A DNA stretch of 5,210 bases from positions 1 through 5,210 of the forward strand of contig DEBN01000042.1 of assembly GCA_002348825.1 (NCBI GenBank), read 5' to 3'. Origin of the DNA: Gammaproteobacteria bacterium UBA2955 (GTDB taxonomy: Bacteria > Pseudomonadota > Gammaproteobacteria > Pseudomonadales > Azotimanducaceae). Below the pieces are notes generated by a model. That model had not been told where the DNA came from. It ran no database searches and saw only the letters and a list, made by a program, of their open reading frames with translations. The position numbers and the translations under genes were made by a program. Every line of letters starts with the position of its first letter. Within the stretch, counting starts at the first letter, position 1. This document shows positions 1-5,210 of this stretch, piece by piece.

Positions 1-133
1 TCGCGTGGTCAACGCCAGCCGCAAAATTGCTCCACGGGGCAGTGCCCGCATGGAAGAGCAAAGGCGACGATTAGCTGGCGAAGGCGTTACTTTTAGCGGC
101 GACCGGGTGGCCAAAGAATTTTATTGGGGGTGA
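1..133 (+). CDS. Alkyltransferase-like (Atl/YbaZ) MGMT-family DNA-binding protein, C-terminal fragment
   Basis: Reading from base 2, 43 codons run to a TGA at 131-133; the 5' part lies outside the window. The peptide begins RVVNASRKIA and continues through EEQRRRLAGEGV to a C-terminal FYWG. This matches the end of the MGMT-like DNA-binding domain just after the Pro-(Cys or Trp)-His-Arg-Val motif. The Asn after RVV, the EQRRRL-x2-EGV block and the short aromatic tail are what I associate with Atl/YbaZ proteins rather than true O6-alkylguanine transferases, which usually continue RVIG...LTGYAGG. Atl proteins bind O6-alkylguanine, flip the base and mark it for nucleotide excision repair without transferring the alkyl group. 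The deciding Cys/Trp position is just left of the window, so a catalytic Ogt is not formally excluded. The last 13 bases overlap the end of the opposing ampG gene. Confidence 0.72.
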   Translation, partial: RVVNASRKIAPRGSARMEEQRRRLAGEGVTFSGDRVAKEFYWG

Positions 134-1404
134 TCCAGATTTTCTGATTGTGGCGCTGAATCGTTCCAAGGTGCAACCCAATACAGCAACACCATGCCGG
201 GAACGGCCAGCAGAGCACTCAGATAAAAGAAATTGGTCCAGTCAATAGTATCGACGATCAAACCACTGAAGCTAGACGCCACAACCCGGGGTAACGAAGC
301 CAGAGCGGTAAATATCGCAAACTGTGTTGCGACGGCCAGACGCGAGGTTTCCCGAGCAATAAACGCAACAGACGCGGCGGTTCCCAGACCAACGCCTAAA
401 TACTCCCCCGCGATCACTATCGCCAAAATCATCGGATCCGGACCTGCGCCGCTCAACCAGACAAAGCCGAAAATCGTTCCTATCTGAATCGCGCCAAAAA
501 TCCACAGCGCTCTATTAATTCCGATCCTGATAATGACCAGCGCGCCGATTAACCCTCCAATAATAGAAGGCCAAAGCGCTGCGTTTTTAGCAATCACTGC
601 GATCTGCGTCGTCGTGAATTGCATTTCTATATAGAAGGGCGTGGCCAAAGCTGTGGCCATGCTGTCGCCCAACTTGTAAAAGACCATAAACGCTAGGACC
701 GCGAGTGCTGGCGCTAACTTTCGACGCTGAAAAAATTCCACAAATGGCAGCCGCACCGCGTCGCGCAGTGTACCCGGTGGCGGAGCTACCAGCGCAGGCT
801 CACGAATAACAAGAGTTAGCCCAACACCGACCAGCATAAAGGCGGCCATAACGACAAAATTAGTATGCCAATCCACAACGCCAATCAAGAACAATCCAAG
901 AGAGCCCGGAATCAGCGAGGAAATTCGGTACGCCTGCACATGCAGATTATTCCCTAGTGCCAGCTCCCCTTCGGTCTCAAGGATCTCCCTTCGATAGGCG
1001 TCCAGAACCACGTCCTGAGTAGCGCTGGCAATGGCGATAAAAATCGATACGAGTACGATCGCTTGAAGCTCGGTAGAGGGTTTCCACCAACCCAATGCAG
1101 CGATAGCAAAAATCAACGAAACCTGTATCACTAGCATCCAGCCCCGGCGTCGACCAAGAAACGGCAAGGAATAGCGTTCCAACAGGGGGGCCCACAAAAA
1201 CTTCAGGACATAGGGCAACTGTATGGCATTGAAAAAACCTATAGCCGTGAGACTAACGTCCTCGAGGCGCAACCATGCTGGGATCAGTTGAAATAAAATG
1301 TACAACGGCAACCCCGATGCGAAGCCCGTACACAGACAAATCAACATGCGCTGATTCAGCACCTGCTGCAGAAACGTGCGCTCCTGGTTGGCGAAATCGG
1401 TCAT
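121..1404 (-). CDS. ampG: AmpG-family muropeptide permease (MFS transporter)
   Basis: This 427-residue inner-membrane protein has about twelve hydrophobic segments. Family AmpG permeases import GlcNAc-anhydroMurNAc and its peptides from periplasm to cytoplasm for peptidoglycan recycling; in species with AmpR/AmpC this flux also controls beta-lactamase induction. Signature stretches are GFASGLPL (residues 27-34, in TM1), KFLWAPLLERY (68-78), GRRRGWM (84-90, the MFS loop 2-3 basic motif), ATQDVVLDAYRRE (128-140) and FYKLGDS (242-248). The family assignment is firm. The protein has 12 rather than the 14 segments reported for E. coli AmpG (491 aa), so it may be a paralogue with a different fragment preference. 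The ATG lies six bases after the yajQ stop and in the same frame. No Shine-Dalgarno sequence is visible before it, which suggests translation coupled to yajQ. The 3' end converges on and overlaps the Atl-like gene, leaving no space for a terminator. Confidence 0.9.
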   Translation of the reverse strand: MTDFANQERTFLQQVLNQRMLICLCTGFASGLPLYILFQLIPAWLRLEDVSLTAIGFFNAIQLPYVLKFLWAPLLERYSLPFLGRRRGWMLVIQVSLIFAIAALGWWKPSTELQAIVLVSIFIAIASATQDVVLDAYRREILETEGELALGNNLHVQAYRISSLIPGSLGLFLIGVVDWHTNFVVMAAFMLVGVGLTLVIREPALVAPPPGTLRDAVRLPFVEFFQRRKLAPALAVLAFMVFYKLGDSMATALATPFYIEMQFTTTQIAVIAKNAALWPSIIGGLIGALVIIRIGINRALWIFGAIQIGTIFGFVWLSGAGPDPMILAIVIAGEYLGVGLGTAASVAFIARETSRLAVATQFAIFTALASLPRVVASSFSGLIVDTIDWTNFFYLSALLAVPGMVLLYWVAPWNDSAPQSENLDHPQ

Positions 1405-1410
1405 GCCGAT

Positions 1411-1893
1411 TCAGTCACGAAAATTGTTGTACTGCAGGGGCATGGCAATGTCCGACTCCTTCAGCGCCGCCATAGCTGCCTGCAGATCATCACGTTTCTT
1501 GCCGGTTACGCGCACTTTGTCGCCGTTTATCTGGCTTTGGATTTTTAACTTTGACTCTTTCAAAACTTTGGTAATTTCACGCGCGTTATCTTTATCGATA
1601 CCCTGCGCCAGCGCAAAAGTTTGGCGTTTTAGCTTACCCGCCCCTTCTATATTGCCCGGCGTGAGCGCGCGGCTGTCGACATTACGCGCGGTCATTTTGT
1701 CGCGCAGGATGTCTTTGAGCTGGCCCAACTGAAACTCTTCCGGCGCACTGATTAAAATACTCTGCTCTGCAAGTTCGATATTCGCATCGACGCCGCGAAA
1801 ATCGAACCGGCTGCGCAATTCGCGTACCGCTTGATCCACAGCATTACGGACTTCGTGCAGGTCGACTTCAGAAACAACATCAAATGACGGCAT
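1411..1893 (-). CDS. yajQ: YajQ family nucleotide-binding protein (UPF0234)
   Basis: This 160-residue soluble cytoplasmic protein has the usual family length. It opens with the near-invariant MPSFDVVSEVD, contains RFDFRG (about residues 29-34) and a late SKLKIQSQINGDKVRVTGKKRDDLQ region, and closes with PLQYNNFRD, all hallmarks of YajQ. The fold is two ferredoxin-like domains. Relatives in Xanthomonas and Pseudomonas have been reported to bind cyclic di-GMP and act with a transcription factor; others bind nucleic acid or nucleotides. The function here is inferred from the family. The frame stays open for 24 codons upstream, but the ATG at 1891-1893 is chosen because it gives the conserved N-terminus and sits ten bases after a strong GGAGG; the upstream extension would overlap the divergent adenosyltransferase leader. 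It is the first gene of a probable yajQ-ampG operon. Confidence 0.95.
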   Translation of the reverse strand: MPSFDVVSEVDLHEVRNAVDQAVRELRSRFDFRGVDANIELAEQSILISAPEEFQLGQLKDILRDKMTARNVDSRALTPGNIEGAGKLKRQTFALAQGIDKDNAREITKVLKESKLKIQSQINGDKVRVTGKKRDDLQAAMAALKESDIAMPLQYNNFRD

Positions 1894-1903
1894 GGTTTTG
1901 CGT

Positions 1904-1908
1904 CCTCC
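1904..1908 (-). promoter_or_regulatory. Ribosome binding site of yajQ
   Basis: The minus strand reads GGAGG followed by ten bases and then ATG. This strong Shine-Dalgarno sequence decides the yajQ start in favour of MPSFDVVSEVD over the upstream in-frame ATG, which would add 24 residues not found in the family. Confidence 0.8.
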
Positions 1909-1950
1909 AGACTGGAACTTAGAAGCAATCGTTATACCATGCACGCTGAT

Positions 1951-1957
1951 GAAGGAG
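1951..1957 (+). promoter_or_regulatory. Ribosome binding site of the adenosyltransferase gene
   Basis: GAAGGAG lies eleven bases before the ATG at 1969. It sits inside the ten-codon extension that would follow from the earlier ATG at 1939, which itself has no purine-rich leader, so it supports the downstream start. Confidence 0.7.
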
Positions 1958-1968
1958 CCAGACAACCC

Positions 1969-2544
1969 ATGTCGAGAATCAATCGAGTCACCACCCAGAC
2001 CGGCGATGCCGGCACCACGGCGTTGGGCACCGGACGGCGCGTCAGCAAGACCGATCCAATTATCACCGCCCTCGGTAGCGTCGACGAACTGTCGAGCGTC
2101 GTCGGAATATTAAAACAGCATAAAATCAGCCCCCAATTGAACAACCAGTTGGCCGAAGTCCAGCAGGTACTGTTCGACCTCGGTGCGATCCTGGCGATGG
2201 AAGGCCAGTATCAAGTGGCCAGTATGGTCGAGCGCATCGACGCTTTAAAAGCCGCCACCGAAGCAAGCAACGCCACTTTGCCGCCACTGCGCGAATTCGT
2301 AATACCCGGCACTAACCCGACCAACGCCCAGTGCCATCTATGCCGAACCGTGTGCCGCCGCGCGGAAAGCAATGTCTGGGGCGTCATCGAAGCGGCGACG
2401 GATCTCAACACCGACAGCGACTCCGCGCTCAAACATGCAGGCCGCTATTTAAATCGCCTTAGCGACTTTCTGTTTGTGCAAGCAAGGATCTTAGCCGACA
2501 GCACCGAGGAGGCTCAGTGGCGTGGGCCGAATTCACCGAATTAG
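1969..2544 (+). CDS. PduO-type ATP:cob(I)alamin adenosyltransferase
   Basis: This 191-residue cytoplasmic enzyme transfers the adenosyl group of ATP to the cobalt of cob(I)alamin, giving adenosylcobalamin. The family is also called MMAB or PduO and is probably trimeric. Visible motifs are the N-terminal ATP-binding TQTGDAGTTALGTGRRVSKTD (residues 9-29), ALGSVDELSS (34-43), LPPLREFVIPG (104-114), the signature CRTVCRRAE (125-133) with its catalytic arginines and glutamate, and YLNRLSDFLFVQAR (160-173). It is unrelated in sequence to the CobA/BtuR P-loop type. No other B12 gene or B12-dependent enzyme lies in the window, so its client enzyme is unknown. The start at 1969 is preferred to the ATG at 1939 because of its ribosome binding site and because the extra ten residues do not look like family sequence. 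The symbol is left blank because usage varies (pduO, mmaB, yvqK). The stop lies ten bases from the end of the convergent aceF. Confidence 0.92.
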   Translation: MSRINRVTTQTGDAGTTALGTGRRVSKTDPIITALGSVDELSSVVGILKQHKISPQLNNQLAEVQQVLFDLGAILAMEGQYQVASMVERIDALKAATEASNATLPPLREFVIPGTNPTNAQCHLCRTVCRRAESNVWGVIEAATDLNTDSDSALKHAGRYLNRLSDFLFVQARILADSTEEAQWRGPNSPN

Positions 2545-2554
2545 GTTAGCTGAG

Positions 2555-4186
2555 CTACAGCGCCAACCGCCGCACATCCGCCAACAATTGCACTAACAGC
2601 TGCATAAATTCGCCGCCGTCTACACCATTGATCACTCGGTGATCGTAAGATAGGGATAAGGGCAACATCTGCTTGGGCAGAAATTCCTGGCCATTCCATT
2701 GGGGCTGGGTCGACAGACGTCCAACCCCCAAAATGGCGACTTCAGGCGTATTCACGATGGGCGTAAACCCTGTACCGCCAATTGCGCCAAGGCTAGATAC
2801 AGTAAATGTACCGCCGCCTAGGTCATCTAACGCCAGTTTTTTATTCCGCGCCTTTTCGGCCAGTTCGGCAATGTTCTCGGATAACTCCCAAAGCCCTTTA
2901 TTATTGGCCTGACGAATGACAGGAACGAGCAGCCCCTCTTCGGTATTGGTGGCGACGCCAATATTGATGTAATCCTTAACGATCAGGTGTTGATGATCCG
3001 CGTGTAACGAGCTGTTGAACTTGGGCATTTGTGCCAATGCATAGCAAACAGCTCGCACGATAAAAGCTAACGGCGTGAGTTTTACACCGCGCTGGGCAGC
3101 CTCGGCCTGCAAACTCTGGCGAAATTCTTGCAGATCAGAGATGTCCGCCAGATCGTGCTGAGTAACATGCGGGACATTCAACCAGCTGCGCTGCATGTTG
3201 GCCGCTACTTGCTGCTGCATGCGCGTCATGGGTTGCTCGTGAATTGGCCCAAAGCGCGCGAAGTCCACGGCGGGTATTGCTGGAATTCCGCTACTCGAAG
3301 ACTCAACCGCCGTGGTGTTAATGCGCTGTTTAACGTGGCTCTTCAAATCGTCTTTGGTAATACGGCCACGCTGACCGCTGCCCTTCACCAGATCTAACGT
3401 CACTCCCAACTCGCGGGCCAAGCGGCGCACTGCTGGGCCCGCATAGACCGAGGTGTTGTTCGCTGCAGCTGGCTCCGAGGGCGCCGCAATCTCGGGGCGT
3501 GCCGCAACTCCTGCCGGCGCTGACGCTGGCACAGCGTCTGGCGCCGCTTGTTGTGGTGTAGGCGCACCCCGCTCCACCATGGCGGCGGGAGTGTCAATCG
3601 CACTCACTGTGGCGGTCGCGATCAGCGCACCGGTACCCACTCGATCGCCCACAGCGACAGCGACACTGATCACAGTGCCCTCCTGTTCCGCAGGTACCTC
3701 CATAGATGCTTTGTCCGACTCCAGCACCACCAGCAGAGTGTCAAAACTGATGCGATCTCCCGCAGCGACGGCGACCTCGATCACTTCAACGTCTTCGATA
3801 TCCCCTAGGTCTGGCACCAGTATTTCGATTTTTAGCTGTGCTTCAGCGGATTGCTGCGCCGCTTCACCGACTTCGACCTCAGTTTCCAGTGCTGCTGCGG
3901 ATACCGGCGAGTCAGCGGCTGGGGCTTTAATGTTCGAAACCGGCAGCGCTGCTGTCGCGTCGGCACTTAGTGTTGCAATGACAGTTCCCTCAGAAACTCT
4001 GTCGCCAAGCTGCACCGCATAGGCTTGCAAAATACCATCACAGGTTGCCGGCACCTCCATAGACGCTTTGTCTGATTCGATCACAATCAACGTGTCGCCC
4101 TCCACCACCGACGACCCGGGTTCAATGCATAATTCGATGACTTCGACTTCCTCGATATCACCCAAACTTGGAATTACAACATCCAT
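2555..4186 (-). CDS. aceF: Pyruvate dehydrogenase complex E2, dihydrolipoamide acetyltransferase
   Basis: This 543-residue E2 core protein accepts the acetyl group from E1 on swinging lipoyl arms and passes it to CoA. Domains in order: lipoyl domain 1 (about 1-75, lipoylated Lys40 in ESDKASMEVPA); an Ala/Glu-rich linker; lipoyl domain 2 (about 118-194, Lys159 in the same motif); a long Ala/Pro linker (195-246); the peripheral subunit-binding domain for E3/E1 (about 247-282, GPAVRRLARELGV to GRITKDDL); and the acyltransferase domain (about 310-543). Catalytic His516 lies in SYDHRVINGVDG, with Ser464 in TVSSLGAIGGTGF. Asn520 replaces the Asp of the general HxxxDG motif; as I recall, Azotobacter E2p also has Asn here, so activity is expected. 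Two lipoyl domains resemble Pseudomonas rather than the three of E. coli. PDH is preferred over oxoglutarate or branched-chain E2 because aceE is directly upstream. An in-frame TAA two codons before the ATG fixes the start. The Shine-Dalgarno sequence is unusually distant. Confidence 0.96.
   Translation of the reverse strand: MDVVIPSLGDIEEVEVIELCIEPGSSVVEGDTLIVIESDKASMEVPATCDGILQAYAVQLGDRVSEGTVIATLSADATAALPVSNIKAPAADSPVSAAALETEVEVGEAAQQSAEAQLKIEILVPDLGDIEDVEVIEVAVAAGDRISFDTLLVVLESDKASMEVPAEQEGTVISVAVAVGDRVGTGALIATATVSAIDTPAAMVERGAPTPQQAAPDAVPASAPAGVAARPEIAAPSEPAAANNTSVYAGPAVRRLARELGVTLDLVKGSGQRGRITKDDLKSHVKQRINTTAVESSSSGIPAIPAVDFARFGPIHEQPMTRMQQQVAANMQRSWLNVPHVTQHDLADISDLQEFRQSLQAEAAQRGVKLTPLAFIVRAVCYALAQMPKFNSSLHADHQHLIVKDYINIGVATNTEEGLLVPVIRQANNKGLWELSENIAELAEKARNKKLALDDLGGGTFTVSSLGAIGGTGFTPIVNTPEVAILGVGRLSTQPQWNGQEFLPKQMLPLSLSYDHRVINGVDGGEFMQLLVQLLADVRRLAL
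3605..4186 (-). repeat. Tandem lipoyl-domain duplication inside aceF
   Basis: The two N-terminal lipoyl domains of aceF are repeated at both protein and DNA level. Both contain LGDIE(E/D)VEVIE near their start and ESDKASMEVPA around the lipoyl lysine. At the DNA level, plus-strand 4050-4080 and 3693-3723 match at 26 of 31 bases by eye. All five differences are at third codon positions or are synonymous or conservative in effect, which fits a duplicated domain kept similar by selection or gene conversion. The domains are separated by a 42-residue acidic, alanine-rich linker. Confidence 0.85.
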
Positions 4187-4204
4187 GCGTTAAGTCTGCT
4201 CACT

Positions 4205-4209
4205 CTCCT
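4205..4209 (-). promoter_or_regulatory. Distant Shine-Dalgarno sequence upstream of aceF
   Basis: The only good purine-rich match before the aceF ATG is AGGAG on the minus strand, followed by 18 bases before the start codon, well beyond the usual 5-10. No closer match is visible, and an in-frame TAA blocks any longer form. Either initiation uses a weak site or local RNA structure, or AGGAG is not the functional site. Confidence 0.4.
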
Positions 4210-4211
4210 GC

Positions 4212-4241
4212 TACTGCAAAGCGCAGTATCGAAACGTTTCG
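4212..4241 (-). promoter_or_regulatory. Two adjacent inverted repeats in the aceE-aceF intergenic region
   Basis: The 66-base gap between aceE and aceF holds a 12-base perfect palindrome, CGAAACGTTTCG (4230-4241). One base away is an inverted repeat with 6-base arms, TACTGC and GCAGTA, around a 5-base loop (4212-4228). In the aceE-aceF transcript these would come just before the AGGAG. There is no following U tract, so an intrinsic terminator is unlikely. An RNA processing or stability element, or a binding site for a dimeric protein, are alternatives; the function is not known. Confidence 0.45.
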
Positions 4242-4252
4242 GCACTGACAAG

Positions 4253-5210
4253 CTAGCGGCCACGCGGGTTGGCCTTGTCTAAATCAATATTTAACGTGGT
4301 TTGAGCAGATCGCACCGCCTCAACGCCGATTACATTACTCTGTACCAACTGGCCAAGGGCACACAACGTAATGTAGCGACGATCGACCTCAAAGAAATCT
4401 CGCAGCTGCTGACGCGTATCGCTGCGCCCGAAGCCGTCGGTACCCAGTACGTGCAACGGCGCCGATATCGAACCCCGCAGAGGCTCCGCAACGGCTTTCA
4501 AATAATCGGAAACAGCAACAACCGGGGCATCCTGCCAAATGTCGCCGGTGTTCAAGCACTCCTCCACATGCGAGCGGCGTGGCTGGTGATCTGGATGCAA
4601 TATGTTCCAACGTTTCACGTCATCTATTTCCCGTGACAACTCGGTATAGCTTGTGACACTCCATACCTGAACCGCAACCGAATATTCATTGCGCAGCAGA
4701 TCTGCCGCGGCTAACGCTTCGCGCAACAATGCGCCGCTGCCGAGTAACCGAACCCGTACCGCCGACTCAGAGTCTTCCTTGGCGACACAGTACATGCCCT
4801 TAACAATGTCCTGTTCCACTCCTTCAGGCATCGCAGGCTGCTCGTAGGCTTCGTTCATCACTGTAATGTAGTAGTAAACCGGTGCGCGCTCGACAAACAT
4901 GTGCTGCAAGCCACGCTGAATGATAACCGCCAGTTCATAGGCGTACGCAGGATCATAGCTGACGCAGTTGGGAATCGTCGCTGCAAGCATATGGCTATGA
5001 CCGTCCTGATGCTGCAGGCCCTCGCCATTCAAGGTAGTGCGCCCAGCCGTGCCCCCCAATAAAAAACCTCTTGTTTGTAAGTCACCCGCCGCCCATGCCA
5101 AATCACCAACTCGCTGGAAGCCAAACATCGAGTAATAGATATAAAACGGAATCAAGGTGTGCTGATGATTGCTGTAGGCGGTGCCAGCAGCCATCCAAGC
5201 AGCGAAGGCG
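4253..5210 (-). CDS. aceE: Pyruvate dehydrogenase E1 component (homodimeric type), C-terminal part
   Basis: About 318 C-terminal residues of the thiamine-diphosphate enzyme that decarboxylates pyruvate and acetylates the lipoyl arms of AceF. The frame is open to the right edge (AFAAW precedes the Met at 5192-5194), so that Met is internal; a full AceE is close to 890 residues. Recognisable stretches are FYIYYSMFGFQRVGDLAWAAGD, GFLLGGTAGRTTLNGEGLQH, DGHSHMLAATIPNCVSYDPAYAYE, YYYITVMNEAYEQPAMPEG, WSVTSYTELSRE, VLGTDGFGRSDTR, FFEVDRRYI and a final NIDLDKANPRGR. The GEGLQH segment (bases 5009-5026) keeps the Glu and His that I equate with active-centre Glu636 and His640 of E. coli E1p. The fragment covers most of the middle domain and all of the C-terminal domain. 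It is followed after 66 bases by aceF on the same strand, the usual aceEF operon. No frameshift is visible. Confidence 0.96.
   Translation of the reverse strand, partial: AFAAWMAAGTAYSNHQHTLIPFYIYYSMFGFQRVGDLAWAAGDLQTRGFLLGGTAGRTTLNGEGLQHQDGHSHMLAATIPNCVSYDPAYAYELAVIIQRGLQHMFVERAPVYYYITVMNEAYEQPAMPEGVEQDIVKGMYCVAKEDSESAVRVRLLGSGALLREALAAADLLRNEYSVAVQVWSVTSYTELSREIDDVKRWNILHPDHQPRRSHVEECLNTGDIWQDAPVVAVSDYLKAVAEPLRGSISAPLHVLGTDGFGRSDTRQQLRDFFEVDRRYITLCALGQLVQSNVIGVEAVRSAQTTLNIDLDKANPRGR

Larger units (their letters stand above)
1894..1968. promoter_or_regulatory. Divergent intergenic region between yajQ and the cobalamin adenosyltransferase gene
   Basis: These 75 bases must hold the start signals for both diverging genes. 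The two ribosome binding sites occupy much of it. On the minus strand a -10-like TATAAC (plus-strand 1931-1936) lies about 38 bases before the yajQ ATG, but the hexamer 17 bases further upstream (GGCTCC) is a poor -35. On the plus strand the same AT-rich spot reads TTATAC, also without a clear -35. Placement of the promoters is therefore tentative. The region is too short for a full cobalamin riboswitch. Confidence 0.35.

Noticed and set aside
1894..1965. 24-codon N-terminal extension of yajQ from an upstream in-frame ATG
   Set aside because: It lacks a ribosome binding site, overlaps the start region of the divergent gene, and would precede the conserved MPSFDVVSEVD start that has a strong GGAGG.
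1939..1968. Ten-codon N-terminal extension of the adenosyltransferase from the ATG at 1939
   Set aside because: There is no Shine-Dalgarno before it, and the good GAAGGAG lies inside the extension, pointing to the ATG at 1969.
1894..1968. Cobalamin riboswitch ahead of the adenosyltransferase gene
   Set aside because: The leader is at most 75 bases and shared with a divergent gene, much shorter than a cobalamin riboswitch, and I see no B12-box-like sequence.
2547..2557. Short palindrome TAGCT-G-AGCTA between the adenosyltransferase gene and aceF as a possible terminator
   Set aside because: A 5-base AT-containing stem with a one-base centre cannot form a stable hairpin, and no T tract follows on either strand.
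3453..4022. Plus-strand 189-codon open frame opposite the aceF lipoyl domains
   Set aside because: Its Ala/Ser/Thr-rich composition is what the antisense of the Ala/Glu/Val-rich lipoyl domains and linkers produces. It shows no domain and no ribosome binding site, and aceF is clearly the coding strand.
4253..5194. Treating the Met at 5192-5194 as the real start of a short aceE
   Set aside because: The frame continues open to the window edge with residues fitting E1p, and the Met falls in the middle of a conserved E1 domain, so the gene is cut by the window rather than truncated.

Overview
The window reads as ordinary chromosomal core sequence from a gammaproteobacterium, probably a marine or Pseudomonas/Cellvibrio-like lineage. 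This placement is inferred from protein similarity I recognise: a Pseudomonas-type pyruvate dehydrogenase E2 with two lipoyl domains, a homodimeric-type E1 (AceE), and a linked yajQ-ampG pair that I recall also lying close together in Pseudomonas aeruginosa. Base composition is moderate, with no obvious compositional break. I see no mobile element, CRISPR array, tRNA or rRNA. Coding density is very high, and no gene-free stretch exceeds about 75 bases.

Layout from left to right: (1) the last 43 codons of a plus-strand gene resembling alkyltransferase-like (Atl/YbaZ) DNA-repair proteins. Its 3' end overlaps by 13 bases the 3' end of (2) a minus-strand AmpG-family muropeptide permease. (3) yajQ lies immediately upstream of ampG on the minus strand, separated by six bases, so the two form a yajQ-ampG operon. 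(4) A 75-base divergent intergenic region separates yajQ from (5) a plus-strand PduO-type ATP:cob(I)alamin adenosyltransferase. That gene converges, with a 10-base gap, on (6) aceF, which is preceded on the minus strand by (7) the 3' part of aceE, running off the right edge.

The genes serve separate housekeeping roles. AceE and AceF together convert pyruvate to acetyl-CoA. AmpG recovers cell-wall fragments. YajQ is a small nucleotide-binding protein whose relatives have been reported to bind cyclic di-GMP. The adenosyltransferase makes coenzyme B12. The Atl-like protein recognises alkylated guanine. I found no strong evidence of an undescribed system. The points worth a second look are regulatory and structural: two adjacent inverted repeats and an unusually distant ribosome binding site between aceE and aceF, the same-frame yajQ-TGA-ampG junction, and two convergent gene ends with no room for terminators.
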